Origin: Roseovarius sp. S88
GTDB lineage: Bacteria > Pseudomonadota > Alphaproteobacteria > Rhodobacterales > Rhodobacteraceae
Direction: 5' to 3'
Length of the DNA stretch: 64,000 nucleotides
NCBI RefSeq assembly: GCF_037023735.1
Contig: NZ_CP146069.1
Location: forward strand, 2,521,501 to 2,585,500
The translations under genes were made by a program, and so were the position numbers. Shown piece by piece: positions 10,751 through 21,090 of the stretch; position 1 is the first letter of the stretch, and every line of letters begins with the position of its first letter. Below the pieces are notes generated by a model. That model did no database searches. It saw only the letters and a program-made list of their open reading frames with translations, and was not told the DNA's origin.

Positions 10751-11383
10751 TCACCCGTCTTCGTCCTCACCCTTGGCGCGATTTTCAACGATCTCATCGA
10801 TAAGCCCCCATGCCTTGGCGTCTTCGGGAGCCATGAAGTTGTCACGCTCAAGCGCCTCTTCGACTTTCTTCAGTGATTGTCCGGTATGTTTGACATAAAT
10901 TTCGTTAAGGCGCCGTTTCAGTTTCAGCGTTTCTTCTGCGTGAATCATGATGTCGGTTGCTTGCCCCTGGTATCCACCAGAAGGCTGATGCACCATGATT
11001 CGAGAATTTGGCAGCGAAAACCGCATGCCAGCCTCGCCCGCCGTCAAAAGCAGGCTGCCCATGCTCGCGGCTTGGCCGATGACAAGTGTGCTGACCTTGG
11101 GGCGTATGTATTGCATCGTGTCATAAATTGACAAACCTGATGTAACAACGCCGCCTGGGCTATTGATATACATGGAAATTTCTTTGGACGGGTTCTCAGC
11201 CTCCAAGTGCAGAAGCTGCGCCACGATGAGGCTCGACATGCCGTCGTGCACCGGTCCGTTGAGGAAAATGATCCGCTCTTTGAGCAGTCTGGAAAAAATG
11301 TCATAGGCGCGCTCGCCCCGGCTGGTCTGTTCCACAACCATGGGGACCAGTGTGTTCATATAAGTGTCGATGGGATCTTGCAT
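10751..11383 (-). CDS. clpP: ATP-dependent Clp protease proteolytic subunit ClpP
   Basis: A 210-residue serine peptidase forming the tetradecameric chamber used by ClpX. The catalytic serine is in [11 protein letters not shown], the histidine in [15 protein letters not shown] and the aspartate in the [11 protein letters not shown] region. The N-terminal axial loop segment ([20 protein letters not shown]) and the handle-domain helix ([16 protein letters not shown]) are normal. The ATG at 11381-11383 ([16 protein letters not shown]) is the family start; a longer open frame lacks homology. clpX follows on the same strand. Confidence 0.97.
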   Translation of the reverse strand: MQDPIDTYMNTLVPMVVEQTSRGERAYDIFSRLLKERIIFLNGPVHDGMSSLIVAQLLHLEAENPSKEISMYINSPGGVVTSGLSIYDTMQYIRPKVSTLVIGQAASMGSLLLTAGEAGMRFSLPNSRIMVHQPSGGYQGQATDIMIHAEETLKLKRRLNEIYVKHTGQSLKKVEEALERDNFMAPEDAKAWGLIDEIVENRAKGEDEDG

Positions 11384-11858
11384 GATGTGCCTGCCTGATA
11401 TGTGTCGCGCGGCCCTTTGAGCGCCGCTCTCATTCAAAACTGTAGTGGCCCCCATAAGGGGCTGCAAGGGCGCTTGAGTAAATTCCTGCAGAGCCCAAAA
11501 AGCCATACTTGACGCGGTGTTTTTCAACCCGGCGCGCCAGTATGTCGCGCCTCAACCTGAAAACGCGACGCATTTCACCCTCGATCCCTCCTGTCAAGTG
11601 ACGCAAATCCTCGATTTCCGCAGCATAAAGCGTTGAATTTAATAATTTTCCATTAACCAACACTCCCCTGACGCAACCATGCCACCAGCGCTTTGGACCT
11701 CCGTAGAAATCTTTGTGCCAAATCAAACTCATGCATTGCTCCCGGCCGCGTGACATTCTAGAAACATCACGTGTTGCGGGACACGACCCACGCCCTTGAG
11801 TCTTTCAGATGGGGCAAACTGAGGTGTCCCCATATTTTGACCAACAGGAGGCACCTAG
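11384..11858. other. 475-base intergenic region: divergent clpP and ctaD promoters
   Basis: This stretch separates clpP (leftward) from ctaD (rightward) and should hold both promoters. It is more AT-rich around 11636-11665. A near-palindrome TTCTAGAA sits at about 11756-11763, with direct neighbours that might form part of a promoter. A leftward frame (11430-11756) with an acceptable GGGAG site is present, but its codon use (TTA, AGG, GGA) is unlike the neighbours. I regard it as non-coding. No RNA gene was recognised. Confidence 0.5.
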
Positions 11859-13532
11859 ATGGCAGACGCAGCCATTCACGGGCACGGACACGAAGACAAT
11901 CGCGGGTTTTTCACCCGCTGGTTCATGTCCACCAACCATAAAGATATCGGTATCCTCTACCTTGTCGTGTCGGCATTTGTCGGCCTGATCTCGGTGGCCT
12001 TTACCGTCTACATGCGGCTCGAACTGATGGAGCCGGGTGTTCAGTACATGTGTCTGGAAGGCGCGCGCTTTACGGCGGCTGCCGCAGGCGAATGTACGCC
12101 AAACGGGCATCTGTGGAACGTTATGATCACCTATCACGGTGTCCTCATGATGTTCTTTGTCGTGATCCCCGCCCTCTTCGGCGGCTTCGGCAATTACTTC
12201 ATGCCACTGCAGATCGGCGCGCCGGACATGGCGTTCCCGCGCATGAACAACCTCAGCTTTTGGCTCTATGTGACAGGTACATCTCTGGGCGTTGCCTCGC
12301 TTTTGGCACCAGGGGGCAATGGCCAACTGGGGTCTGGCGTGGGCTGGGTGCTCTACCCGCCGCTCTCGACCACCGAGCAAGGCATGTCGATGGACCTGGC
12401 GATCTTTGCTGTGCACGTCTCGGGCGCAAGCTCGATCCTGGGCGCGATCAACATGATCACCACCTTCCTGAACATGCGGGCACCGGGCATGACGCTTTTC
12501 AAGGTGCCGCTCTTCTCATGGTCAATCTTCGTCACTGCCTGGCTGATCCTGCTTTCGCTGCCGGTCCTGGCGGGCGCCATCACGATGCTTCTCACGGACC
12601 GGAACTTCGGCACCACCTTCTTTGATCCGGCCGGCGGTGGAGACCCTGTCCTTTACCAACACATCCTATGGTTCTTTGGCCATCCGGAAGTGTACATCAT
12701 CATCCTGCCGGGCTTTGGCATCATCAGCCACGTGATTGCGACCTTCGCGCGCAAACCTGTGTTCGGCTACCTGCCTATGGTCTGGGCGCTCATCGCTATT
12801 GGGGCCTTGGGCTTCGTTGTCTGGGCGCACCACATGTACACAGTGGGCATGTCACTGACACAGCAGTCCTACTTCATGTTGGCCACAATGGTCATCGCGG
12901 TGCCAACGGGCGTGAAGGTGTTCAGCTGGATCGCCACCATGTGGCAAGGATCGATAGAATTCAAAACCCCCATGCTCTGGGCGTTTGGGTTCCTCTTCCT
13001 CTTCACCGTGGGTGGTGTGACCGGCATCGTACTGTCACAGGCTGGCATCGACAGAGCCTATCATGACACTTACTATGTCGTGGCGCATTTCCACTATGTG
13101 ATGAGCCTTGGGGCTGTGTTTGCCATCTTTGCCGGCATCTACTTCTACTTCCCCAAGATGACAGGCCGGATGTATCCCGAATGGGCGGGCAAGCTGCACT
13201 TCTGGGCGATGTTCATCGGGGCAAACCTGACCTTCTTCCCGCAACACTTCCTGGGACGTCAGGGCATGCCGCGCCGCTACATCGACTATCCAGAGGCGTT
13301 TGCGCTCTGGAACTACTGGTCTTCGATCGGCGCGTTCCTGTCCTTTGCCAGCTTCATCTTCTTCTTCGGTGTGATCGCCTACTCGCTCTTCCGGGGCGCG
13401 CGGGTAACGGAAAACAATCCGTGGAACGAATATGCAGACACGCTGGAATGGACCCTGCCGTCCCCTCCGCCGGAGCACACGTTCGAGATCCTGCCCAAGC
13501 AGGAAGACTGGGACAAACAACCAGCGCACTAA
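11859..13532 (+). CDS. ctaD: Cytochrome c oxidase subunit I (aa3 type)
   Basis: The 557-residue haem-copper oxidase core with about 12 membrane helices; it reduces oxygen and pumps protons at the inner membrane. It opens with [16 protein letters not shown]. The low-spin haem histidine is in [13 protein letters not shown], the D-channel asparagine in [20 protein letters not shown], CuB/Tyr crosslink motif in [15 protein letters not shown], CuB His-His in [11 protein letters not shown], the K-channel lysine in PTGVKVFSW, and the haem a3/a histidines in [12 protein letters not shown]. All pump residues are present. Subunits II and III are not adjacent, as is usual for the lone ctaD of Rhodobacter relatives. 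A strong terminator follows. Confidence 0.98.
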   Translation: MADAAIHGHGHEDNRGFFTRWFMSTNHKDIGILYLVVSAFVGLISVAFTVYMRLELMEPGVQYMCLEGARFTAAAAGECTPNGHLWNVMITYHGVLMMFFVVIPALFGGFGNYFMPLQIGAPDMAFPRMNNLSFWLYVTGTSLGVASLLAPGGNGQLGSGVGWVLYPPLSTTEQGMSMDLAIFAVHVSGASSILGAINMITTFLNMRAPGMTLFKVPLFSWSIFVTAWLILLSLPVLAGAITMLLTDRNFGTTFFDPAGGGDPVLYQHILWFFGHPEVYIIILPGFGIISHVIATFARKPVFGYLPMVWALIAIGALGFVVWAHHMYTVGMSLTQQSYFMLATMVIAVPTGVKVFSWIATMWQGSIEFKTPMLWAFGFLFLFTVGGVTGIVLSQAGIDRAYHDTYYVVAHFHYVMSLGAVFAIFAGIYFYFPKMTGRMYPEWAGKLHFWAMFIGANLTFFPQHFLGRQGMPRRYIDYPEAFALWNYWSSIGAFLSFASFIFFFGVIAYSLFRGARVTENNPWNEYADTLEWTLPSPPPEHTFEILPKQEDWDKQPAH

Positions 13533-13554
13533 AAGCGGCGTGACAAAGGTAAGC

Positions 13555-13584
13555 AAGGCCCCCGTACAGTTCGGGGGCCTTTTT
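13555..13584 (+). terminator. Rho-independent terminator of ctaD
   Basis: A 10-base perfect stem, AAGGCCCCCG at 13555-13564 with CGGGGGCCTT at 13572-13581, encloses a 7-base loop. The run of five T (13580-13584) follows directly. It lies 23 bases after the ctaD stop and fits a canonical intrinsic terminator in the plus direction. Confidence 0.92.
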
Positions 13585-13585
13585 C

Positions 13586-14043
13586 GTTGGTTGTGTCGCC
13601 GTGTCATTCCGCACATGCTCCTTGCGCGGGTACAGTGTGCAACACGCGTCTTGCCAGGGCGAAACCCAGAAAACGCGCCCATAGACCACGTCAAAAACCC
13701 CAAGTTGTGGTCTGCAATCGCGCCTTTAAGGTTCGGTTTGAACAAGTTCACCTAAGCCCATGGGCAACCGACGAAGAGAATGAGCGGTGAGAGCACAACC
13801 AATACCGGGAAAGCATTGTCCGATGGGGAAACCTGACGCATCCATACCCCGGTGCATCTCACGCAGTCAGCTTCGACAAAAATGAGGATTGGCATTCGGA
13901 TCGCCTTCGATTCTGCAATTGCGGTTTTGGCCCACGTCTTGGGTTGTCCCTGCCCTGGTCACAGCACCTCTCATACTTTTTAAAAAGTGACGATGTTGGA
14001 GGGTGCCTGGCGATGGCATTTTTTGCAATCCAATGTCCCCAAC
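13586..14043. other. Long intergenic region between ctaD and groEL with no recognised gene
   Basis: About 460 bases lie between the two convergent terminators. Short open frames occur on both strands, but none has a convincing ribosome site, typical codon use or a familiar translation. A small perfect palindrome, ACTTTTTAAAAAGT, lies at 13975-13988 in an AT-rich patch. Its role is unknown; it might be a remnant of a promoter or operator. No tRNA or ncRNA fold was recognised. Confidence 0.45.
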
Positions 14044-14072
14044 AAAAAAAGGGACCGCCCGAAGGCGGCCCC
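14044..14072 (-). terminator. Rho-independent terminator of groES-groEL
   Basis: Read on the minus strand, GGGGCCGCC pairs with GGCGGTCCC (one G-U-type mismatch) around a TTCG tetraloop, followed by seven T (complement of 14044-14050). The hairpin occupies 14051-14072, 28 bases beyond the groEL stop. The stable tetraloop and U-tract make this a strong intrinsic terminator. Confidence 0.92.
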
Positions 14073-14099
14073 TCAATCTCATGCAACGTGCCGAGTGGC

Positions 14100-15788
<1,689 letters not shown>

Positions 15789-16076
15789 TTAGGCCTGAAC
15801 GCCCAGGATGTCGCTTTCTTTCATGATCAACAGCTCTTCGCCGTCGATGGTGATCTCGGTGCCCGACCATTTGCCGAACAGGATGCGATCGCCGGCTTTG
15901 ACAGCCATATCGATCAGTTCACCGTTGTCCTTGCGCGCGCCGTCGCCACAGGCAACAACTTCGCCTTCACTTGGTTTTTCCTTGGCGCTGTCTGGAATGA
16001 TCAGACCACCAGAGGTTTTCTCTTCGCTCTCAACGCGACGCACAAGCACGCGGTCATGTAGCGGTTTAAATGCCAT
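15789..16076 (-). CDS. groS: Co-chaperonin GroES (10 kDa)
   Basis: The 95-residue lid of the GroEL folding chamber. It shows [19 protein letters not shown], the mobile loop [17 protein letters not shown] with the hydrophobic GLII contact to GroEL, and [20 protein letters not shown]. Length is normal for the family. It is the first gene of the operon, 50-80 bases downstream of a CIRCE operator, which indicates HrcA repression released on heat shock. Confidence 0.97.
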   Translation of the reverse strand: MAFKPLHDRVLVRRVESEEKTSGGLIIPDSAKEKPSEGEVVACGDGARKDNGELIDMAVKAGDRILFGKWSGTEITIDGEELLIMKESDILGVQA

Positions 16077-16127
16077 CTTCTTTGGCTCCTTGGCTCAAAG
16101 TTACTCCCTTTAGGTCTCATGACCTCG

Positions 16128-16154
16128 TTAGCACTCACCTCAGATGAGTGCCAA
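16128..16154 (-). promoter_or_regulatory. CIRCE operator of groES-groEL (HrcA site)
   Basis: TTAGCACTC, a 9-base spacer, then GAGTGCCAA. This matches the CIRCE inverted repeat TTAGCACTC-N9-GAGTGCTAA with one changed base in the right arm. Its place about 50 bases upstream of the groES start is typical. HrcA is not encoded in the window. Confidence 0.95.
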
Positions 16155-16281
16155 CGGCGCATAGCTAAGGATCAATTCTTTCCGAGTCAACATCTCAGCC
16201 AGGAATTTTTTGCGCCCTTAGATTGCGGTATTCGATCCAAGCGCATAGGTTAACAAAACCATAAAAACAAAGGATAAAGCG

Positions 16282-17277
16282 ATGCGGCGCTTTTGGGCAA
16301 TTTTGGCTTTTGTCTTTGGGGTTTTACCGATCACAGCCCTGGCGCAGGATGTCTGCGGCGGTGAGGACCTGATCGACCTGATGCCATCGCAAGAGCGTCA
16401 GGCCCTGCTGGATGACGTCGCGCGAGAACCTTACGCCGAGGGGCTTTTATGGCGCGCCACCAAGGGCGATATAGTGATCGAGTTCTTTGGCACTTACCAT
16501 TTCCGCCATGCCCAGACCGATGCACATCTGGAGCGGCTGAAACCCATGATTGAGGCCGCCGATACGGTCTATCTGGAAATATCCAACGCGGATCAGAGCA
16601 AGATGGAACGCGAAATGGCCAGCGATCCGGCGCTGATGTTCATCACCGAAGGGCCGACATTGGTGGACCTTTTGGGTGAGGAAGACTGGAAAGCCTTTTC
16701 CGAGGCCATGCGCGAGCGCAACATTCCCGGCTTCATGGCAGCCAAGTTCAAGCCCTTTTGGGCCACGATGATGCTAGGCATCGGCCCGTGCGAGGCGCGC
16801 TCCGGCGCACTTGAGGATCGCGGCATCGACGTTCTGGTGGGCGAATACGCAGAAGCTCAAGGGACAGGCAGCCAATCACTGGACGACTTTGTTGCCCTTC
16901 TGAAGATGCTCGATGAGGACCCGCTTGAACAGCAACTCAACCTTATCCGCCTTACGCTGGCCTGGCCTGGGAATGTCGATGACATGTCCTACACCATCCG
17001 CGAACGGTATCTGGCCGAAGAGATCGGCCTTACATGGGCCTTCTCCAAAGCGGTATCGCTCAAATATGGCGGCCCCACCGCCGAGGCGGACTTTGCCCGA
17101 TTCACCGAGCTTCTGCTCGAAGACCGCAACCGCAAATGGGTCGACACACTTGTGGCCAATACCATGCCCGGCGAACAGGTGTTCGTCGCCTTTGGAGCCG
17201 GCCACTTGCCCGGAGAGATCGGTGTCCTATGGATGCTAGAGCAGGAAGGCTTTGCCATCGAGCGGCTGGAGATGTGA
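16282..17277 (+). CDS. TraB/GumN family protein, exported
   Basis: A 331-residue protein with a signal peptide (WAILAFVFGVLPITALAQ, cleavage likely after ALAQ). The TraB/GumN (Tiki-like) fold is shown by FFGTYHFRHAQTDAHLERL near residue 70, with its GxxH signature, a conserved VYLEIS glutamate, and the second motif VFVAFGAGHLPGEIGVLWML close to the C-terminus. Tiki relatives are metalloproteases; activity of bacterial members is poorly known, so a periplasmic peptidase role is only inference. It is a single gene between groES and a LysR-type gene. Confidence 0.88.
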   Translation: MRRFWAILAFVFGVLPITALAQDVCGGEDLIDLMPSQERQALLDDVAREPYAEGLLWRATKGDIVIEFFGTYHFRHAQTDAHLERLKPMIEAADTVYLEISNADQSKMEREMASDPALMFITEGPTLVDLLGEEDWKAFSEAMRERNIPGFMAAKFKPFWATMMLGIGPCEARSGALEDRGIDVLVGEYAEAQGTGSQSLDDFVALLKMLDEDPLEQQLNLIRLTLAWPGNVDDMSYTIRERYLAEEIGLTWAFSKAVSLKYGGPTAEADFARFTELLLEDRNRKWVDTLVANTMPGEQVFVAFGAGHLPGEIGVLWMLEQEGFAIERLEM

Positions 17278-17307
17278 AGCCAGGTTGGGTGGGCGTTAGA
17301 TAGTTGG

Positions 17308-17354
17308 TCAAAGCGTTCGACCAAAAACCTGGACCACAGCTTTTGGACGAACGC
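17308..17354 (+). repeat. 47-bp palindromic repeat, type B copy 1
   Basis: An imperfect palindrome with arms GCGTTCG-A-CCAAAA (17313-17326) and TTTTGG-A-CGAACGC (17341-17354) around a 14-base loop. It matches the element at 61468-61514 (minus strand) over 47 bases without gaps, with 8 differences counted by eye. The arrangement also resembles the type A elements at 28009 and 63820. It lies between the TraB-like gene and the convergent OxyR-like gene. Confidence 0.75.
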
Positions 17355-17503
17355 AGTGCGATATATGAGGTGCCTAACCCCCGGTTTCAGCGCCACTTGT
17401 TCGAATTTTCTTTAACCAGGTTTGTGAGACAGGTGGCCGCAGTTCGTTTGCGGGAGAGAAAACAGAAATTTTCGGAAATTGGGACGTGCCCGTGCAGCGA
17501 ACG

Positions 17504-18436
17504 TCACTCAACCAAAACCAAGCCTTTGAACCGTTCCAGCGCCACCTCGCGAGCCGCCGCGGCGATCCGTGCCACCACCTGACGGTGGGCCGCGCGCTTG
17601 CGCCATACCACTCCGATGGAACGCGTGAACAGGTCGTTGCGAAAAGAAAGGATGGCCACGTCTCTGCTATCGGGTGCCACTTCCGAACGCACGTATAGTG
17701 CTGGCAGAAAACTCATACCCATATTGAGCACCGTCATCTGGCGGAGCGCATCCAGGCTCGTGCCTTCATATTCTTGGCGCACATGCGCCCCCACTTCTTC
17801 GCAAAGCGATACAATCTGATTGTGCAGCACATAAGACCGCGACAATGTCAGTATGTCCTGCCCCGCCAAATCTGCACCACGCACCTGCGTCTGCTGCGCA
17901 AGCGGATGATCCTGCGCCACGGCCAGCTTGAGAGGTTCGCGGAACAAACGCTCCACCTGCAAATCCCCGGATTGCACGGGAAGCTGGGTGAGGATGATGT
18001 CATGCACCCCAGCCACCAGTTCCTCCTGCAGCACCACTGGGGCGGCATCCCGGATGATCACTTTGAGAGTTGGATAAGCCTGTCGCAATCGGCGCGTCAG
18101 ATAGGGCAAAAAATACGGCCCCAATGTTGGGGTTGAACCAAGCCGGATCGTGCCACCCACCCCTTCACGCGCGTCGCGCGCCAGAACGTGCATGGCATCA
18201 ACATCATCCAGCACCTTGCGCGCCAGCGACAGCACTTCGCGCCCGCCCGGTGTCAGAACAGCCCCCCGACGACCGCGCTCAACCAGATCAAGCCCAAGCG
18301 CCGCCTCCAGATTGACAATCTGCTGGCTGAGCGATGGCTGGCTGATCCCTGATCGCTCCGCTGCTTTTCTGTAATGTCCGGTCTCTGCCAGCGCTGCAAA
18401 ATAGCGCAACTGTCGCAATGTCACCTGCTCCAACAT
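17504..18436 (-). CDS. LysR-family regulator, OxyR-like but lacking the peroxidatic cysteine
   Basis: A 310-residue LysR regulator: HTH at residues 8-66 (LRQLRYFAALAETGHYRKAA, SGISQPSLSQQIVNLEAALG) and an OxyR-type sensor domain (STPTLGPYFLPYL, GTSLDALRQM, MGMSFLPALYV). In E. coli OxyR the redox pair is C199 and C208. Here the aligned stretch LSRSYVLHNQIVSLCEEVGA has Val203 at the C199 position and keeps Cys212 at the C208 position, so the classical disulfide switch cannot form. It is divergent from a DUF465 gene; no catalase or peroxiredoxin gene is adjacent. Ligand and targets are unknown. Confidence 0.88.
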   Translation of the reverse strand: MLEQVTLRQLRYFAALAETGHYRKAAERSGISQPSLSQQIVNLEAALGLDLVERGRRGAVLTPGGREVLSLARKVLDDVDAMHVLARDAREGVGGTIRLGSTPTLGPYFLPYLTRRLRQAYPTLKVIIRDAAPVVLQEELVAGVHDIILTQLPVQSGDLQVERLFREPLKLAVAQDHPLAQQTQVRGADLAGQDILTLSRSYVLHNQIVSLCEEVGAHVRQEYEGTSLDALRQMTVLNMGMSFLPALYVRSEVAPDSRDVAILSFRNDLFTRSIGVVWRKRAAHRQVVARIAAAAREVALERFKGLVLVE

Positions 18437-18581
18437 GAAACTGCACCCTTTCCTTGGCCTGCCTCACCATTAGATAGGTTTTTCAAATCAAAATTTCAGG
18501 TTCAATAGGATTTTTTGTGATTATTGCGCACCCATATGATCCTCAGTGTATTACTCCAACAGGACAGAGGTCCCAACTCAG

Positions 18582-18827
18582 ATGAGAAAAGTCTCACCCA
18601 AGTCTCTCCAGACCCGCATAGACACGTTACGTCGCCGTCACCGCGAACTGGATGACCGCATTTCCACTGCGCAATCTCACAAGGCGCCGGATTTCACTCA
18701 GATCAAACAGCTCAAACAGGAAAAACTGGGCCTGCGCGACGCCATCCGCATGACCCAGAGCCTTTTGGCGCGCCTGCATGCGAAGAAAACCAAGCACTGC
18801 TGGCAAACGCAATTCCACTCGGGGTAG
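18582..18827 (+). CDS. YdcH-like DUF465 family small protein
   Basis: An 81-residue basic protein with the DUF465 pattern: LQTRIDTLRRRHRELDDRI followed by PDFTQIKQLKQEKLGLRDAI. This is a short helical hairpin of unknown role, common in proteobacteria. The ATG at 18582 is chosen because AGAGG lies 10 bases upstream and the family begins there; a frame extends 12 codons further. It is divergent from the OxyR-like gene. Confidence 0.82.
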   Translation: MRKVSPKSLQTRIDTLRRRHRELDDRISTAQSHKAPDFTQIKQLKQEKLGLRDAIRMTQSLLARLHAKKTKHCWQTQFHSG

Positions 18828-18917
18828 CGCGGCGCGCCCACTCACAGGAACTCCTGTCGTATCGGGTCCAAGCAGGGGAGATGCGGACCTGACACGCTGC
18901 ACCGCGGCGGCGGTGCC

Positions 18918-18964
18918 AAGAGGTTCGGATCCGGGGTATCGGGCCTGGATCCGAACTTCCTCTT
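18918..18964. repeat. Strong inverted repeat upstream of folB
   Basis: AAGAGGTTCGGATCC (18918-18932) is mirrored by GGATCCGAACTTCCTCTT (18947-18964), complementary apart from a three-base bulge, around a 14-base loop. No T run follows on either strand, so it is a poor intrinsic terminator. It stands 108 bases before the folB start and might be a transcript-end hairpin of the DUF465 gene or a leader structure of folB. Confidence 0.6.
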
Positions 18965-19072
18965 GCAAATGACACTTGGCGGACCCGCTTGCCTGACTGT
19001 CGCATTCCGCCTTTCGCTCACATAACGGGCCATGCTATTCCCGGGCCAAACAGTGTCCCGAGGATCGCCCTC

Positions 19073-20002
19073 ATGTCGAACGAAATCCGCCTTGCTTTTG
19101 AGCACCCGTCTGCCCGTGCCGATGCCACAGCGCCCGACGGCCCACTGGATCGCATTTCCGTGCGCGATCACGTGGTTGAGGTTGAGATTGGCGCGTTTCA
19201 GGCCGAACGCGGCATCACGCAACGTGTGTCTTTCAACGTGGTGGTCGAAGTGCGCCCGTTGGATGTTGCCATTGACGACGATGTGGATCGCATCCTCAGC
19301 TATGACCGCGTGACCGAGGCCATTGCCGCCGAACTGGCGGCCGAGCGCCTGAACCTGCTGGAAACTCTCGCCGAGCGTATTGCCGAACGCATCCTGCTGG
19401 AACCCCAGGCCGTGCGCACCTTTGTGCGGATCGAAAAGCTGGATCGTGGTCCCGGCGCTTTAGGTGTTGAGATCGTACGCTCAGTCGCCGATCTGGCCAC
19501 CAAACCGGTGGGCCACCTTCCCGACATCACACCGCATCCGCATGTGGTCTATCTCTCAAATCAGGCCATTCGCTCGCCCAACCTCGCCCGCTGGCTGGAT
19601 CAGCTGGAAGCCCGCGCGGAACCTGTGATCCTCTGCGTGGGCCATGCCGAAGTGCCCAGTCCCAAAACCGGTCACAAGATGACCCAGCGGCGCGTGGACC
19701 TCCTGGCGCTGGAGCAAAACGCCTGGATGCTGGCCGGGCGGGATGATCGCTGCGTCGTGGTCAACACTCGAACCGAGCTCGACTGGGCGATGAAGAATGA
19801 TCAGATCAGCGTCTGGGCCCCGTCCAAGATCGTGCTGGATGCTGTCGACGGCCCCAAGACCGGCCCCGATGATCCGGTTGCCCTCGCGGCTTGGTTTGCC
19901 GGGCATATGGACGCCTCTGACCTGCTCTTGATCGGAGAGGCCCCGCCCGAACGCTCCCCCGTGCCGGTTCTGGTGCAGGATATCGCGCAATCCGGGTTAT
20001 GA
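19073..20002 (+). CDS. folB: Dihydroneopterin aldolase fused to an amino-acid-kinase-like domain
   Basis: A 309-residue protein, over twice the length of a plain FolB. Residues about 15-135 form the aldolase: VRDHVVEVEIGAFQAERGIT, RILSYDRVTEAI, LLETLAERIAERIL with the conserved glutamate, and VRIEKLDRGPGALGVEIVR with the catalytic lysine. This converts dihydroneopterin to hydroxymethyl-dihydropterin in folate synthesis. Residues about 155-309 (YLSNQAIRSPNLARWLDQLE ... ISVWAPSKIVLD ... VALAAWFAGHMDASDLLLIG) look like an amino-acid-kinase fold C-terminus. The kinase-like role is unknown. The ATG at 19073 gives the family start. It overlaps folP by 4 bases. Confidence 0.85.
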   Translation: MSNEIRLAFEHPSARADATAPDGPLDRISVRDHVVEVEIGAFQAERGITQRVSFNVVVEVRPLDVAIDDDVDRILSYDRVTEAIAAELAAERLNLLETLAERIAERILLEPQAVRTFVRIEKLDRGPGALGVEIVRSVADLATKPVGHLPDITPHPHVVYLSNQAIRSPNLARWLDQLEARAEPVILCVGHAEVPSPKTGHKMTQRRVDLLALEQNAWMLAGRDDRCVVVNTRTELDWAMKNDQISVWAPSKIVLDAVDGPKTGPDDPVALAAWFAGHMDASDLLLIGEAPPERSPVPVLVQDIAQSGL

Positions 20003-21024
20003 CTCCGAAGACCAAGCCGATGCGCTACTACCGCCCTCTGCCCCAATGTGATCACGCACGCCCCAAAACAGCCCTGCCATTGGCCGGGGGCTGGTGCTGG
20101 TTTGATGCGGTTGAGGTCATCAGCCGGGAAGACCCGTCACACACCATACAGGCCTATGACTTGCCGCGCGATGTTGCCAAGCGCCTCAGCGCGCCGCGCC
20201 TGCCCATCGCCGGGCTGGGCTTTGATGCCCCGCGCCTCATGGGCATCCTCAACGTTACACCAGACAGCTTTTCCGACGGGGGTAAACACAATGATCGGGA
20301 CGCGGCCCTCAGTCATGCACGAGAGATGATCCGTCATGGGGCTGACATCATTGATATCGGCGGTGAATCCACTCGCCCAGGCGCCAAAGAAGTTTCCTTA
20401 GACGAGGAAATCCGCCGCACAGCCCCAGTGATCGAGGCCCTGCGCTCGGAAAGCAGAATTCCAATTTCAATCGACACACGCAAAACCGAGGTGGCGCGCG
20501 CGGCACATGCTGCTGGCGCATCTCTTGTGAATGACGTGGCAGGGTTCACTTTTGATGCGAACCTTGCGCCTTTTTGTGCTGAGGCTGACCTGCCCGTGTG
20601 CGTGATGCATGCCCAGGGCACACCCGACATCATGCAAAAGGATCCGCGCTACGACAATGTGGCGCTGGATGTCTATGACTACCTGAACGCCCGTATCGAG
20701 ACGCTGATGGCGATTGGCATCCCACGGACGCACATCATTGTGGACCCTGGCATCGGGTTTGGAAAAACACTGGAACACAACCTCACATTGCTGCAAAACC
20801 TGTCACTTTTTCACGGCTTGGGCTGCCCCATCCTGCTGGGTGCGTCGCGCAAGCGGTTCATCGGCACCATCGGTGGTACGGAAGATGCAGGATCCCGCCA
20901 GGCCGGTTCATTGGCCGTTACATTGGCCGGCGTCGCACAGGGCATCCAGCTTCACCGCGTGCATGATGTCACCGAAACCGCCGAGGCTCTTAGGCTGTGG
21001 ACAGCGACCACCCGGGTGATTTGA
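19999..21024 (+). CDS. folP: Dihydropteroate synthase
   Basis: A 341-residue enzyme joining hydroxymethyl-dihydropterin diphosphate with p-aminobenzoate. The TIM barrel starts after about 75 residues with LMGILNVTPDSFSDGG, then GADIIDIGGESTRPGA, ISIDTRKTEVARAA, SLVNDVAGF, CVMHAQGTP, IIVDPGIGFGKTLEHN and LLGASRKRFIG. All pterin and sulfonamide-site motifs are present. The N-terminal extension is usual in this group. It starts within the folB stop (ATGA), so the two are coupled. The glmM gene that often follows is absent here. Confidence 0.96.
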   Translation: MTPKTKPMRYYRPLPQCDHARPKTALPLAGGWCWFDAVEVISREDPSHTIQAYDLPRDVAKRLSAPRLPIAGLGFDAPRLMGILNVTPDSFSDGGKHNDRDAALSHAREMIRHGADIIDIGGESTRPGAKEVSLDEEIRRTAPVIEALRSESRIPISIDTRKTEVARAAHAAGASLVNDVAGFTFDANLAPFCAEADLPVCVMHAQGTPDIMQKDPRYDNVALDVYDYLNARIETLMAIGIPRTHIIVDPGIGFGKTLEHNLTLLQNLSLFHGLGCPILLGASRKRFIGTIGGTEDAGSRQAGSLAVTLAGVAQGIQLHRVHDVTETAEALRLWTATTRVI

Positions 21025-21090
21025 GTATTTCAGGAACGATGAAAGCTGTTTCACTGTTCTGAAAATACTCAATCACATCGCTCAAAAAGC

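Noticed and set aside
11430..11756. Leftward open frame of 108 codons between clpP and ctaD
   Set aside because: It has a passable ribosome site for an inner ATG, but rare codons (TTA, AGG, GGA) are common, GC at third positions is low and the translation matches nothing familiar. It overlaps the expected ctaD promoter.
13975..13988. Palindrome ACTTTTTAAAAAGT near groEL as a terminator or operator
   Set aside because: Only 14 bases of A/T-rich sequence, no GC stem and already beyond the groEL terminator; chance occurrence is plausible.
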